From Candidatus Equihabitans merdae (GTDB lineage Bacteria; Bacillota; Clostridia; Lachnospirales; Lachnospiraceae), in contig JAGHUB010000240.1 in the NCBI GenBank assembly GCA_018065025.1, forward strand, positions 1 through 5,821: a stretch of 5,821 nucleotides of DNA. Direction: 5' to 3'. This document shows, piece after piece, positions 1 to 4,922 of the stretch. The translations under genes were made by a program, and so were the position numbers. Numbering within the stretch: the first letter of the stretch is position 1; each line of letters starts with the position of its first letter. The notes below the pieces were generated by a model. It was not told the origin of the DNA. It worked only from the letters and a program-made list of their open reading frames with translations, and did not search any database.

Positions 1-143
1 TGCCGGAGCTTTATGCCAAGGTGCCGCGGGATGCTCTCCTCATGATCATGTTCAATGAACGTCCCGGCAGTATTATCGATGTGAACGCTGAGCTCAAAGC
101 CCATGGTATGGACCCTTTGCGCACCAGCGGTGCTCAGGATTGA
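1..143 (+). CDS. C-terminal fragment of an unidentified protein
   Basis: An open frame enters from the left edge (codons in phase with position 3) and ends at TGA 141-143, giving 46 visible residues. The tail reads as a mixed segment with a hydrophobic stretch (DALLMIMF) followed by a polar, helical-looking end (DVNAELKAHGM) and the last residues SGAQD. The codon pattern looks genuinely coding, and a strong terminator follows 23 bp after the stop, which supports a real gene end. I do not recognise the family from this fragment and assign no function. It converges on the leftward DUF4352 gene that ends at 247. Confidence 0.6.
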   Translation, partial: PELYAKVPRDALLMIMFNERPGSIIDVNAELKAHGMDPLRTSGAQD

Positions 144-166
144 GCTTATTATTTTAGTAAATACTC

Positions 167-207
167 AAAGGGGGTGTCGCTGTTAATTCAGCAACACTCC
201 CTTTTTT
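167..207 (+). terminator. Rho-independent terminator after the partial gene
   Basis: A 16-bp stem pairs 167-182 with 189-204 around the loop TTAATT (183-188). It contains one G-U wobble and one C-A mismatch. The 3' arm runs directly into six Ts (202-207), the usual intrinsic terminator form on the forward strand. On the reverse strand the arm ends in only three Ts, so it could end the leftward DUF4352 transcript as well, but less convincingly. Confidence 0.85.
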
Positions 208-246
208 GATGTCTTATATTTCCTATACGACTTTATAATTCTTCAC

Positions 247-1212
247 TTATTCAGTGACGGTAAATACGACTCTGCTGGAAGTCCAGATATTGGAAACGAA
301 TTCAGCTTCAACGACGGATGCACCATCCGGCACTTCAAATGTTACGGTTCCCTGTGCTTTTCTGCCCGGGGATAAGGTGGCATCTAAAGCATCATCTCTG
401 AAATAGGACTGTTCACAATGCTTGCCGGCGGCATAGCAGTCAAAATCCCACATGGTGATGATTTCATCCTTGTCACCCTTGTTTTCAAATTCGAAAGTCA
501 GAGTCACAAAGTGGCAGCCTTCTGAGGGACCAAAGTATTCGTTGTAGCTTGTGTCATTCTCGCAAGACAGATAAGCGATGTTCAGATTAGAAGATTCAAC
601 GATATCACCTACCACAAATGCTGTCTCAGAAGCGGTGGCATTGCCTTCCTGAACATAGCCGGAATCCACATCACCATCGTAGATAAACTTGATCTTATCA
701 CTGGTGAAAACATTGGTTTCATATTCAATCTCGATCTGCTGTGCATCCTGGGGAACCTCAAAGACGATGACGCCTTCTGTTGTTCTGCCGGGAGATAGTG
801 TTGCTGATAAATCACTGCCTGTAAAATGCTGTTCCACATTGTAGCCATCTGCGTATCCTTCAAAAAGCAGTGAAGAGACAGTTGTATCAGAAGAACCTGT
901 GTTTTCGAAAGCTAATTTAATAAAGACAAGTTTGTTGCCATCTGCTGGCTGCATGAATTCATTATCTTCTACATACTCACCGCTGGCCGCATAGACGATC
1001 TCCATATCGTTGGCACTCAGAATGTCGCCCACGTGATATTCTGTCTTTTCTTCCACCGGGGCGGCAGCTTCTTCACTTACTGCCTCAGATTCAGCTTTGA
1101 CTTCACCAACTTTTGAGGGCTCAGAACTTGATGATGAACCACTGCCCATTGCCATGGCGGCAAACATTGCAAGACACAATACTGCTGCCAGGGATTTTGA
1201 TTTTTTTCTCAT
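247..1212 (-). CDS. Secreted protein with two tandem DUF4352 (telokin-like) domains
   Basis: The 321-residue product is predicted to be exported. It has a positively charged start (MRKKSK), a hydrophobic core at about residues 8-22, and then a Ser-rich and Glu/Ala-rich linker (about 24-58) typical of a wall-spanning tether. Two homologous Ig-like beta domains follow, at about 60-180 and 200-320. Each starts with VGDI (61 and 201) and carries an ATLSPGR turn (137 and 278) followed by a FEVP strand, so the second is an internal duplication of the first at about 140 residues offset. This matches the DUF4352/telokin-like family of extracellular Firmicutes proteins, whose exact role is unknown. 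Most relatives are lipoproteins with a Cys after the signal, but here the expected position reads AMAMGSGS, with no Cys. Four Cys occur in domain 2 only (217, 233, 259, 266). The ATG at 1212 is well placed behind AAGGAGGAG, and the gene lies 2 bp after the VanZ-like gene, so the two are probably cotranscribed. Confidence 0.88.
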   Translation of the reverse strand: MRKKSKSLAAVLCLAMFAAMAMGSGSSSSSEPSKVGEVKAESEAVSEEAAAPVEEKTEYHVGDILSANDMEIVYAASGEYVEDNEFMQPADGNKLVFIKLAFENTGSSDTTVSSLLFEGYADGYNVEQHFTGSDLSATLSPGRTTEGVIVFEVPQDAQQIEIEYETNVFTSDKIKFIYDGDVDSGYVQEGNATASETAFVVGDIVESSNLNIAYLSCENDTSYNEYFGPSEGCHFVTLTFEFENKGDKDEIITMWDFDCYAAGKHCEQSYFRDDALDATLSPGRKAQGTVTFEVPDGASVVEAEFVSNIWTSSRVVFTVTE

Positions 1213-1214
1213 AC

Positions 1215-1649
1215 CTAATAACTCCTCCTTAAAGAAATGATTTTTATAACAGTGACAGCAGTTACTTCCGCAAGGTACTCAAGCATAATGTCCGCCACAT
1301 CGAAGGTTCCTTTGACAAGTGGCGTCAGCTGGAGCACTTCCATGATCAGGGCAAATGCCAGGGCGATCCGGAAGACCTTCTTCAGTTCTGCTGTATTATT
1401 ACCGATTATGAGGTAGAGTGAAAAAACCAAGGCGTAGGCCCAAAGCATATCGGGAAAATAGTTTCTGACAAACCTTAGTAGACTGCTATACCTATGGGCC
1501 ATATAAAGATGAAATCCGCCGCCGAAGACATTATCTAACCACGTTACAAAAAGCGTGTTCGGAGACAGGACATAGTAGAGCAATGCCCCTATCACTAATG
1601 GCATTATGATATTCCAGATAAATAGGCCTTTGCCTGAATGCTTATTCAC
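1215..1649 (-). CDS. VanZ-like four-helix membrane protein
   Basis: This small integral membrane protein of 144 residues has predicted helices at about 9-28, 67-83, 92-109 and 120-138. Its third helix carries an E-x-x-Q pattern (E104, Q107), followed by D117 and D120 before the last helix. That arrangement resembles the conserved polar positions of the VanZ-like family (E..Q, then a D..D pair). The founding VanZ contributes to teicoplanin resistance, but most chromosomal relatives have no known job, so no resistance role should be read into this one. The frame is closed upstream by TGA 12 bp before the GTG at 1649, so GTG is the first possible start. It has no convincing ribosome binding site, so the exact N terminus is uncertain. 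The gene heads an operon with the DUF4352 gene, 2 bp downstream. Confidence 0.72.
   Translation of the reverse strand: MNKHSGKGLFIWNIIMPLVIGALLYYVLSPNTLFVTWLDNVFGGGFHLYMAHRYSSLLRFVRNYFPDMLWAYALVFSLYLIIGNNTAELKKVFRIALAFALIMEVLQLTPLVKGTFDVADIMLEYLAEVTAVTVIKIISLRRSY
1221..1230 (-). promoter_or_regulatory. Strong Shine-Dalgarno inside the upstream gene's 3' end
   Basis: Read leftward, AAGGAGGAGT lies 8-9 bases before the ATG at 1212. The same bases are the codons for the C-terminal Leu-Arg-Arg-Ser of the VanZ-like protein (AGG AGG AGT). This fixes the start of the DUF4352 gene and implies translational coupling of the pair. Confidence 0.85.
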
Positions 1650-1705
1650 TTGATCTGACGCTCATTCTTAATAATGTGTGCCTATGCTACCACATTTTTT
1701 TCAGC

Positions 1706-1734
1706 AATATTGCCCCCACGATGGTGGCAATATT
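1706..1734. repeat. 12-bp inverted repeat (hairpin)
   Basis: The arms 1706-1717 and 1723-1734 pair with a single mismatch around the 5-base loop ACGAT. The outer nine pairs (AATATTGCC/GGCAATATT) are perfect. No T-run follows on either strand (read leftward it is followed by a run of A), so it is not an ordinary terminator. It may be an operator or a structure in the leader of the leftward operon. Confidence 0.6.
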
Positions 1735-1759
1735 TCACCTGCTTATTTGTGCAGCACCG

Positions 1760-1805
1760 GAAAATCTTTACTTTATACAGCTCATAATGAGAAAATCTTT
1801 ACTTT
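1760..1805. repeat. 15-bp direct repeat with central palindrome, putative operator
   Basis: GAAAATCTTTACTTT occurs exactly at 1760-1774 and 1791-1805, a 31-bp period equal to about three helical turns. Between them is the perfect inverted repeat CTCAT-A-ATGAG (1781-1791). The second copy contains the -35 hexamer of the fic promoter. The layout suggests a regulator binding site, possibly for the HTH domain of the Fic protein itself; that link is inferred. Confidence 0.55.
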
Positions 1806-1827
1806 TTGCTCTGTTATGGAGTATAAT
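1798..1827 (+). promoter_or_regulatory. Predicted sigma-70/SigA promoter of fic-csaA
   Basis: The -35 TTTACT (1798-1803, 4 of 6 to consensus) and the perfect -10 TATAAT (1822-1827) are separated by 18 bp. Transcription would begin near 1834, leaving a leader of about 30 bases with AAGGAGAGG at 1849-1857. Confidence 0.65.
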
Positions 1828-1848
1828 TTGTAAAGAAAAATGTGATGC

Positions 1849-1857
1849 AAGGAGAGG
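1849..1857 (+). promoter_or_regulatory. Ribosome binding site selecting the GTG start of fic
   Basis: AAGGAGAGG ends 6 bases before GTG 1864-1866. The next in-frame ATG lies far downstream, inside the Fic domain region, so this site decides for GTG and keeps the whole HTH domain in the product. Confidence 0.8.
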
Positions 1858-1863
1858 AAGCAA

Positions 1864-2799
1864 GTGATTTCGTATGAAGAGCTTGAAAGAATTCTTAAAG
1901 AGAAGGGAATAGGAAAAACAACGCTTGCTGAAGAGACGGGGTTATCTACGCGTACCGTGGCAAAGATTGCAAAGGGAGAGAAGTTATCTCAACGAAGTCT
2001 TCAACGCATTGCTGCATATTTGCAAGTACTTGTCAGCGATTTGTATCGAGAGAAATCTGCTAACAAGATACTGCAGCGTTTACGAGATGAGAAAGACATT
2101 AGGCTTTCCGGCGGACTTTATCATGAACTTCAAGTGCGTATGACATATAATTCGAATCACATAGAGGGAAGTAAGCTTTCTGAAGTGCAGACACGATTAA
2201 TCTTTGAGACGAATACTATTGATATAGGTGATGGTGTTTCGGTGGATGATATTCTCGAAACTGTGCATCATTTCAGGGCGATAGATTATTGCATTGAGAA
2301 CGCTGAGTCAGAACTCTCTGAGGCAATAATCAAGAATCTTCATTACATTCTTAAACATGATACTAAAGACTCCACACTTTCTTGGTTTGCAGTTGGAGAT
2401 TACAAAAAACGTCCCAATATGGTTGGAGGAAGGAAAACATCAAAACCATCGGAGGTGTCCGACTGTATGATGAAGCTTCTTGCGGAATACAATGCAAAAA
2501 AGGATATCAAGATTGAAGATATTATTACCTTTCATGCCGAATTTGAGCACATTCATCCATTTCAAGATGGTAATGGAAGAGTTGGCAGATTGATTGCGCT
2601 GAAAGAATGTCTGAGACACAATATTATTCCGTTTATCATTGAGGACGAAAAGAAGCATTATTATTACAGAGGCCTTGCAAATTGGAGAGAAGAAAAAGGA
2701 TGGCTTATCGATACTTGCCTTGATGGACAGGATACGTTTATAGAGCTACTTGATACGTTAGATATAGATTATGAGGTAGAGAAAAATGGCAACATTTGA
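1864..2799 (+). CDS. Fic family protein (putative AMP transferase) with N-terminal HTH
   Basis: This 311-residue protein combines a Cro/CI-type helix-turn-helix (about 1-60; helices around TLAEETGLSTRTVAKIAKG) with a Fic domain (about 85-290). The catalytic signature is intact at 231-242: H231-P-F-x-D-G-N-G-R239-x-x-R242, the residues known to bind the phosphates and transfer AMP from ATP to a hydroxyl on a target protein. The inhibitory helix motif S-x-x-x-E-G is visible at 97-102 (S97, E101, G102), N-terminal to the Fic core. This makes it a class II, self-inhibited Fic protein. A flap-like segment, VGDYKKRPNMVGG, lies at about 177-189. The target is not known. The protein probably acts in the cytoplasm and may bind DNA, perhaps its own promoter. 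Translation starts at GTG. The stop overlaps the start of csaA by 14 bp. Sampled lines are AT-richer (about 35-45% GC) than the SDR gene (about 42-57%), compatible with acquisition by transfer. Confidence 0.92.
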   Translation: MISYEELERILKEKGIGKTTLAEETGLSTRTVAKIAKGEKLSQRSLQRIAAYLQVLVSDLYREKSANKILQRLRDEKDIRLSGGLYHELQVRMTYNSNHIEGSKLSEVQTRLIFETNTIDIGDGVSVDDILETVHHFRAIDYCIENAESELSEAIIKNLHYILKHDTKDSTLSWFAVGDYKKRPNMVGGRKTSKPSEVSDCMMKLLAEYNAKKDIKIEDIITFHAEFEHIHPFQDGNGRVGRLIALKECLRHNIIPFIIEDEKKHYYYRGLANWREEKGWLIDTCLDGQDTFIELLDTLDIDYEVEKNGNI

Positions 2800-3115
2800 C
2801 GATTTTATGAAACTGGATATTCGTGTGGGTACCATTTTGGAAGCAAAGGTTTTCGCCAAGGCAAGAAAGCCGGCATACCAGCTGCTTGTGGATTTTGGAG
2901 AAGAGATTGGGGTGAAGAAGTCTTCGGCCCAGATCACGGATCATTATCAGATTGAAGATTTGGTGGGCAAACAGGTTATGGCTGTGGTAAACTTCCCCCC
3001 TCGTCAGATTGCTGATTTTATGTCTGAAGTGCTGGTGTTGGGCACATACAGTGAAGGCGGTGTGGTCCTGATCAAGCCGGACAAGCCTGTTGCAAATGGA
3101 GATAAGCTTGGTTGA
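2786..3115 (+). CDS. csaA: CsaA, tRNA-binding-domain chaperone-like protein
   Basis: The 109-residue protein is a complete stand-alone OB-fold tRNA-binding domain, matching the roughly 110-residue length and the sequence pattern of Bacillus CsaA. Diagnostic stretches are DDFMKLDIRVGTI near the start, SSAQIT at about 46-51, the VVNFPPRQIADFMSEVLVLG block and the C-terminal NGDKLG. CsaA forms dimers related to the anticodon-binding extension of MetRS. In Bacillus it has been reported to act as a secretion-related chaperone, while its tRNA-binding fold suggests RNA binding; the physiological role is still debated. The ATG lies 8 bases after GAGGT (2773-2777), inside the last codons of fic, so it is probably translated by coupling from the fic message. 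It converges on the AraC gene, with only 23 bp between stops. Confidence 0.93.
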   Translation: MATFDDFMKLDIRVGTILEAKVFAKARKPAYQLLVDFGEEIGVKKSSAQITDHYQIEDLVGKQVMAVVNFPPRQIADFMSEVLVLGTYSEGGVVLIKPDKPVANGDKLG

Positions 3116-3138
3116 AAACTGCCGGTTTTAATTATAGA

Positions 3139-3843
3139 TTAAATTCGCCTTTCAAGATATTCACCGGGCTTGACGCCGGTTACTTTCCGGAAACAACGGA
3201 TGAAATGACTCTGAGAAGAGAAGCCAAGTTCTGCGGCAAGATGGCCCAGCGTGCCCTGCCCGGAATGCATCAGAAGACAGGCAGTCTCAATCTTGGCACG
3301 ACGAATGTAGTCGCTTAGGCTTTCGCCGGTTTCCTGCTTGAAAATGGTGGAAAGATGGCCGCGACTGACAGAGAGGGCCAGAGCCACATCAGCTGTGGTA
3401 ATAGGCTCTTTTATATGACTACTCACATATTGACGGACCTGCTGAACATAAAGGCAGTTCCGTCCTTTTGTTTTGGTCTGAGATACCAGATTCGTCAGTT
3501 GCAGAAATAACTGAAAGAGCAGGTCAGTAGCAGCCTCTTGGCTTATGGGAGACTCCAAAGCTGCCGAAGCCCGGCTGCAGATGGCAGTGGATTCTTTCTC
3601 ATCAACACCTGCGGCAGCAGCTTCATGGCCCAGGATGGCAGAATAGCCGATGAAATGGTAGCGAAGATCTCTGGCAGAGCCATCACAGGGAATCAGGTAT
3701 TTACCCAGATCCGTCTCCAGACGCTTCCTGGCTTCATAGACATTACCACTTTGGATAAGATTGCACAGCAGATCCAGTTCCTTGGCGCCGATTACCTGCT
3801 CTGGGGTATCGAAGTGAAAAATGTCCTGAGAAGTTTTATCCAT
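3139..3843 (-). CDS. AraC-family transcriptional regulator
   Basis: The 234-residue regulator has the two-helix-turn-helix AraC DNA-binding domain at its C terminus (about 132-234). The first HTH is about 149-170 (TTADVALALSVSRGHLSTIFKQ region) and the second about 198-219, followed by the family signature FRKVTGVKPGEYL (218-230). The N-terminal 125 residues are helical and lack the cupin-like fold of sugar sensors. They resemble the all-alpha N-terminal region of small Firmicutes AraC proteins (LDLLCNLIQSGNVYEA, then ILGHEAAAAGVDEKE); its ligand, if any, is unknown. ATG at 3843 is the only plausible start, but the nearest AAAGGAG lies about 16 bases upstream, unusually far. The gene is divergent from the SDR gene, 132 bp away, and probably controls it and itself through the tandem repeats between them. 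It converges on csaA with no strong terminator between. Confidence 0.9.
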   Translation of the reverse strand: MDKTSQDIFHFDTPEQVIGAKELDLLCNLIQSGNVYEARKRLETDLGKYLIPCDGSARDLRYHFIGYSAILGHEAAAAGVDEKESTAICSRASAALESPISQEAATDLLFQLFLQLTNLVSQTKTKGRNCLYVQQVRQYVSSHIKEPITTADVALALSVSRGHLSTIFKQETGESLSDYIRRAKIETACLLMHSGQGTLGHLAAELGFSSQSHFIRCFRKVTGVKPGEYLERRI

Positions 3844-3873
3844 AACGGTTTGAAAAAGGCTCCTTTCAAAAAT

Positions 3874-3905
3874 AATATGACAAATATACTATGAATATGA
3901 CAAAT
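3874..3905. promoter_or_regulatory. Tandem 12-bp direct repeats, likely AraC-family binding sites
   Basis: AATATGACAAAT occurs exactly at 3874-3885 and 3894-3905, a 20-bp period that puts both on the same helix face. AraC proteins typically bind such direct repeats beside the promoter they activate. Read leftward, each copy contains TTGTCA, close to a -35 element, so the copy at 3894-3905 could also overlap the regulator's own promoter (CATATT 18 bp further on). This would give simultaneous activation of the SDR gene and autoregulation; function is inferred from position. Confidence 0.68.
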
Positions 3906-3932
3906 CAGCAATATCAAACCACCTCACTTTGT

Positions 3933-3938
3933 TATTAT
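3933..3938 (+). promoter_or_regulatory. Probable -10 element of the SDR promoter
   Basis: TATTAT matches 5 of 6 consensus bases, but the hexamer 17 bp upstream (3910-3915, AATATC) is a poor -35. A weak -35 directly next to the repeat at 3894-3905 is what is expected of an AraC-activated promoter. Confidence 0.4.
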
Positions 3939-3975
3939 TCTAACAAACCCATATTTGCAAATAAGGAGGAGTCAT

Positions 3976-4722
3976 ATGTTATTAAAGGATAAAGTTGCTA
4001 TCGTTACAGGCGGTACTCGCGGTATTGGTTATGCCATCGCTGAAAAGTATCTGGAAAATGGTGCCAAAGTTGTGATCTTCGGTTCCAGAACCGAAACTGT
4101 TGAAAAGGCTGTTAACAGCCTGAAAGAAAAGAATGCCGATTGGGAAATCTCCGGTGATTGCCCCAACCTGAAAGATGCCGATGCTGTTGCAGCTGCCGTT
4201 AATAAGGTTATCGAAAAATACGGTCGTCTGGACATCCTGGCCAATAATGCCGGTGTTTCAGATTCCACACCCATCGACAATTACACTGCTGAAATGTTTG
4301 ACAGCGTCATCGGTATTAACCTTAATGCCATCATGTATGCTGTTATGCCGGCCGTCAAACAGATGAAAGAACAGAAGTCCGGCGTTATCATCAACACCAG
4401 CTCCATGGTCAGCATCTGCGGTCAGACAAGCGGTCTGGCATATCCTACCAGTAAAGCAGCTGTCAATGGTCTGACCTGGTCTCTGGCTCGTGAAGTAGCT
4501 CCCTACGGTATTCGCGTCAACGCTGTTGCCCCCGGTATCATCAAGACCGATATGGTTGCCAACCTGCCGGAAGAGATGATCCAGCCCCTGATCAATGCCA
4601 TTCCCATGCGTCGTATGGGCGAAGCAGAAGATATCGCCAATGCTTTCGTCTATCTGGCAAGTGATCTGGCTTCCTATGTCACAGGCGAAGTTCTGTCAGT
4701 TGACGGTGCTATGAGAGTATAA
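3976..4722 (+). CDS. Short-chain dehydrogenase/reductase, BaiA-/hydroxysteroid-dehydrogenase-like
   Basis: This is a classical SDR of 248 residues, the usual length of the family. Cofactor motif TGGTRGIG is at 11-18, NNAG at 90-93, and the catalytic set is N115, S143, Y156 and K160, with PG at 186-187. These proteins oxidise or reduce a hydroxyl/keto group with NAD(P)H in the cytoplasm. The nearest family resemblance I recall is to bile-acid 3-alpha-hydroxysteroid dehydrogenase BaiA (GGTRGIG, GxVIINTSS, YPxSKAAVxGLT, IPMRRM, LASDLAS, SVDGAMR). Similar sequences also serve as FabG-like 3-oxoacyl reductases and sugar-alcohol dehydrogenases, so the substrate is not settled. S37-R38 after the second strand suggests NADP rather than NAD. 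ATG 3976 follows AAGGAGGAG (3963-3971). An in-frame TTG at 3955 would put that site inside the gene and is rejected. It stands alone, divergent from the AraC regulator and closed by a terminator, so it is probably a regulated single-gene unit. Confidence 0.9.
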   Translation: MLLKDKVAIVTGGTRGIGYAIAEKYLENGAKVVIFGSRTETVEKAVNSLKEKNADWEISGDCPNLKDADAVAAAVNKVIEKYGRLDILANNAGVSDSTPIDNYTAEMFDSVIGINLNAIMYAVMPAVKQMKEQKSGVIINTSSMVSICGQTSGLAYPTSKAAVNGLTWSLAREVAPYGIRVNAVAPGIIKTDMVANLPEEMIQPLINAIPMRRMGEAEDIANAFVYLASDLASYVTGEVLSVDGAMRV

Positions 4723-4747
4723 TCCTTTATTAAAAATGTTTTATTCA

Positions 4748-4777
4748 GGAGAATGGCTTCGGCCATTCTCCTTTTTT
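4748..4777 (+). terminator. Intrinsic terminator of the SDR gene (UUCG tetraloop)
   Basis: A perfect 10-bp stem (4748-4757 with 4762-4771) is closed by the extra-stable loop C(UUCG)G and followed by six Ts (4772-4777). It lies 25 bp after the SDR stop and isolates the next gene, which has its own promoter. Confidence 0.95.
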
Positions 4778-4827
4778 ATGCAAAAGGGCTTCAGTACATT
4801 TGTGCTTGCATGAAATCGATTCATTTA

Positions 4828-4858
4828 TTTACACAAGTTCTATCCATTTTGCTATAAT
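4828..4858 (+). promoter_or_regulatory. Extended -10 promoter for the cell-wall protein gene
   Basis: TGCTATAAT (4850-4858) is a consensus extended -10. A TTTACA -35 lies at 4828-4833 with a long 19-bp spacer, a length the extended -10 would tolerate. Transcription would start near 4865, giving a leader of about 58 bases containing a small TGCAG/CTGCA hairpin (4870-4885) and the site GGGGAG (4912-4917). Confidence 0.72.
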
Positions 4859-4922
4859 TAATCTGTGTGTGCAGTTTTGGCTGCATTAGTTAAGAAATAA
4901 GGGTTATAAACGGGGAGAAACT

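Larger units (their letters stand above)
1650..1863. other. Divergent intergenic control region (VanZ-like operon / fic)
   Basis: This is the 214-bp spacer between divergent genes. It holds a hairpin (1706-1734), a 15-bp direct repeat (1760-1774 and 1791-1805), an 11-bp palindrome (1781-1791), the fic promoter and its ribosome binding site. I could not find a convincing promoter for the leftward operon; TATAAA read leftward at 1777-1772 is a possible -10 but lacks a good -35. The 63-codon forward frame starting GTG at 1676 lies across these elements, has no ribosome binding site and is not counted as a gene. Confidence 0.6.

Noticed and set aside
1676..1867. 63-codon forward frame starting GTG, ending next to the fic start
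   Set aside because: No ribosome binding site, it crosses the hairpin, repeats and fic promoter, and its composition looks non-coding.
3115..3143. Possible terminator between csaA and the AraC gene
   Set aside because: Only weak AT-rich pairings (AAAAC/GTTTT at 3115-3129 and TTTAAT/ATTAAA at 3127-3143), without a stable GC stem.
3538..3894. 118-codon forward frame across the AraC region
   Set aside because: Antisense shadow of the AraC regulator; no ribosome binding site, and it covers the regulator's binding sites.
3955..3975. Alternative upstream TTG start for the SDR gene
   Set aside because: It would bury the AAGGAGGAG site inside the gene; homologues begin at the residues following the ATG at 3976.
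4870..4885. Small TGCAG/CTGCA hairpin in the leader of the cell-wall gene as a riboswitch
   Set aside because: A 5-bp stem is common by chance, and the leader of about 58 bases is too short for any known riboswitch class.
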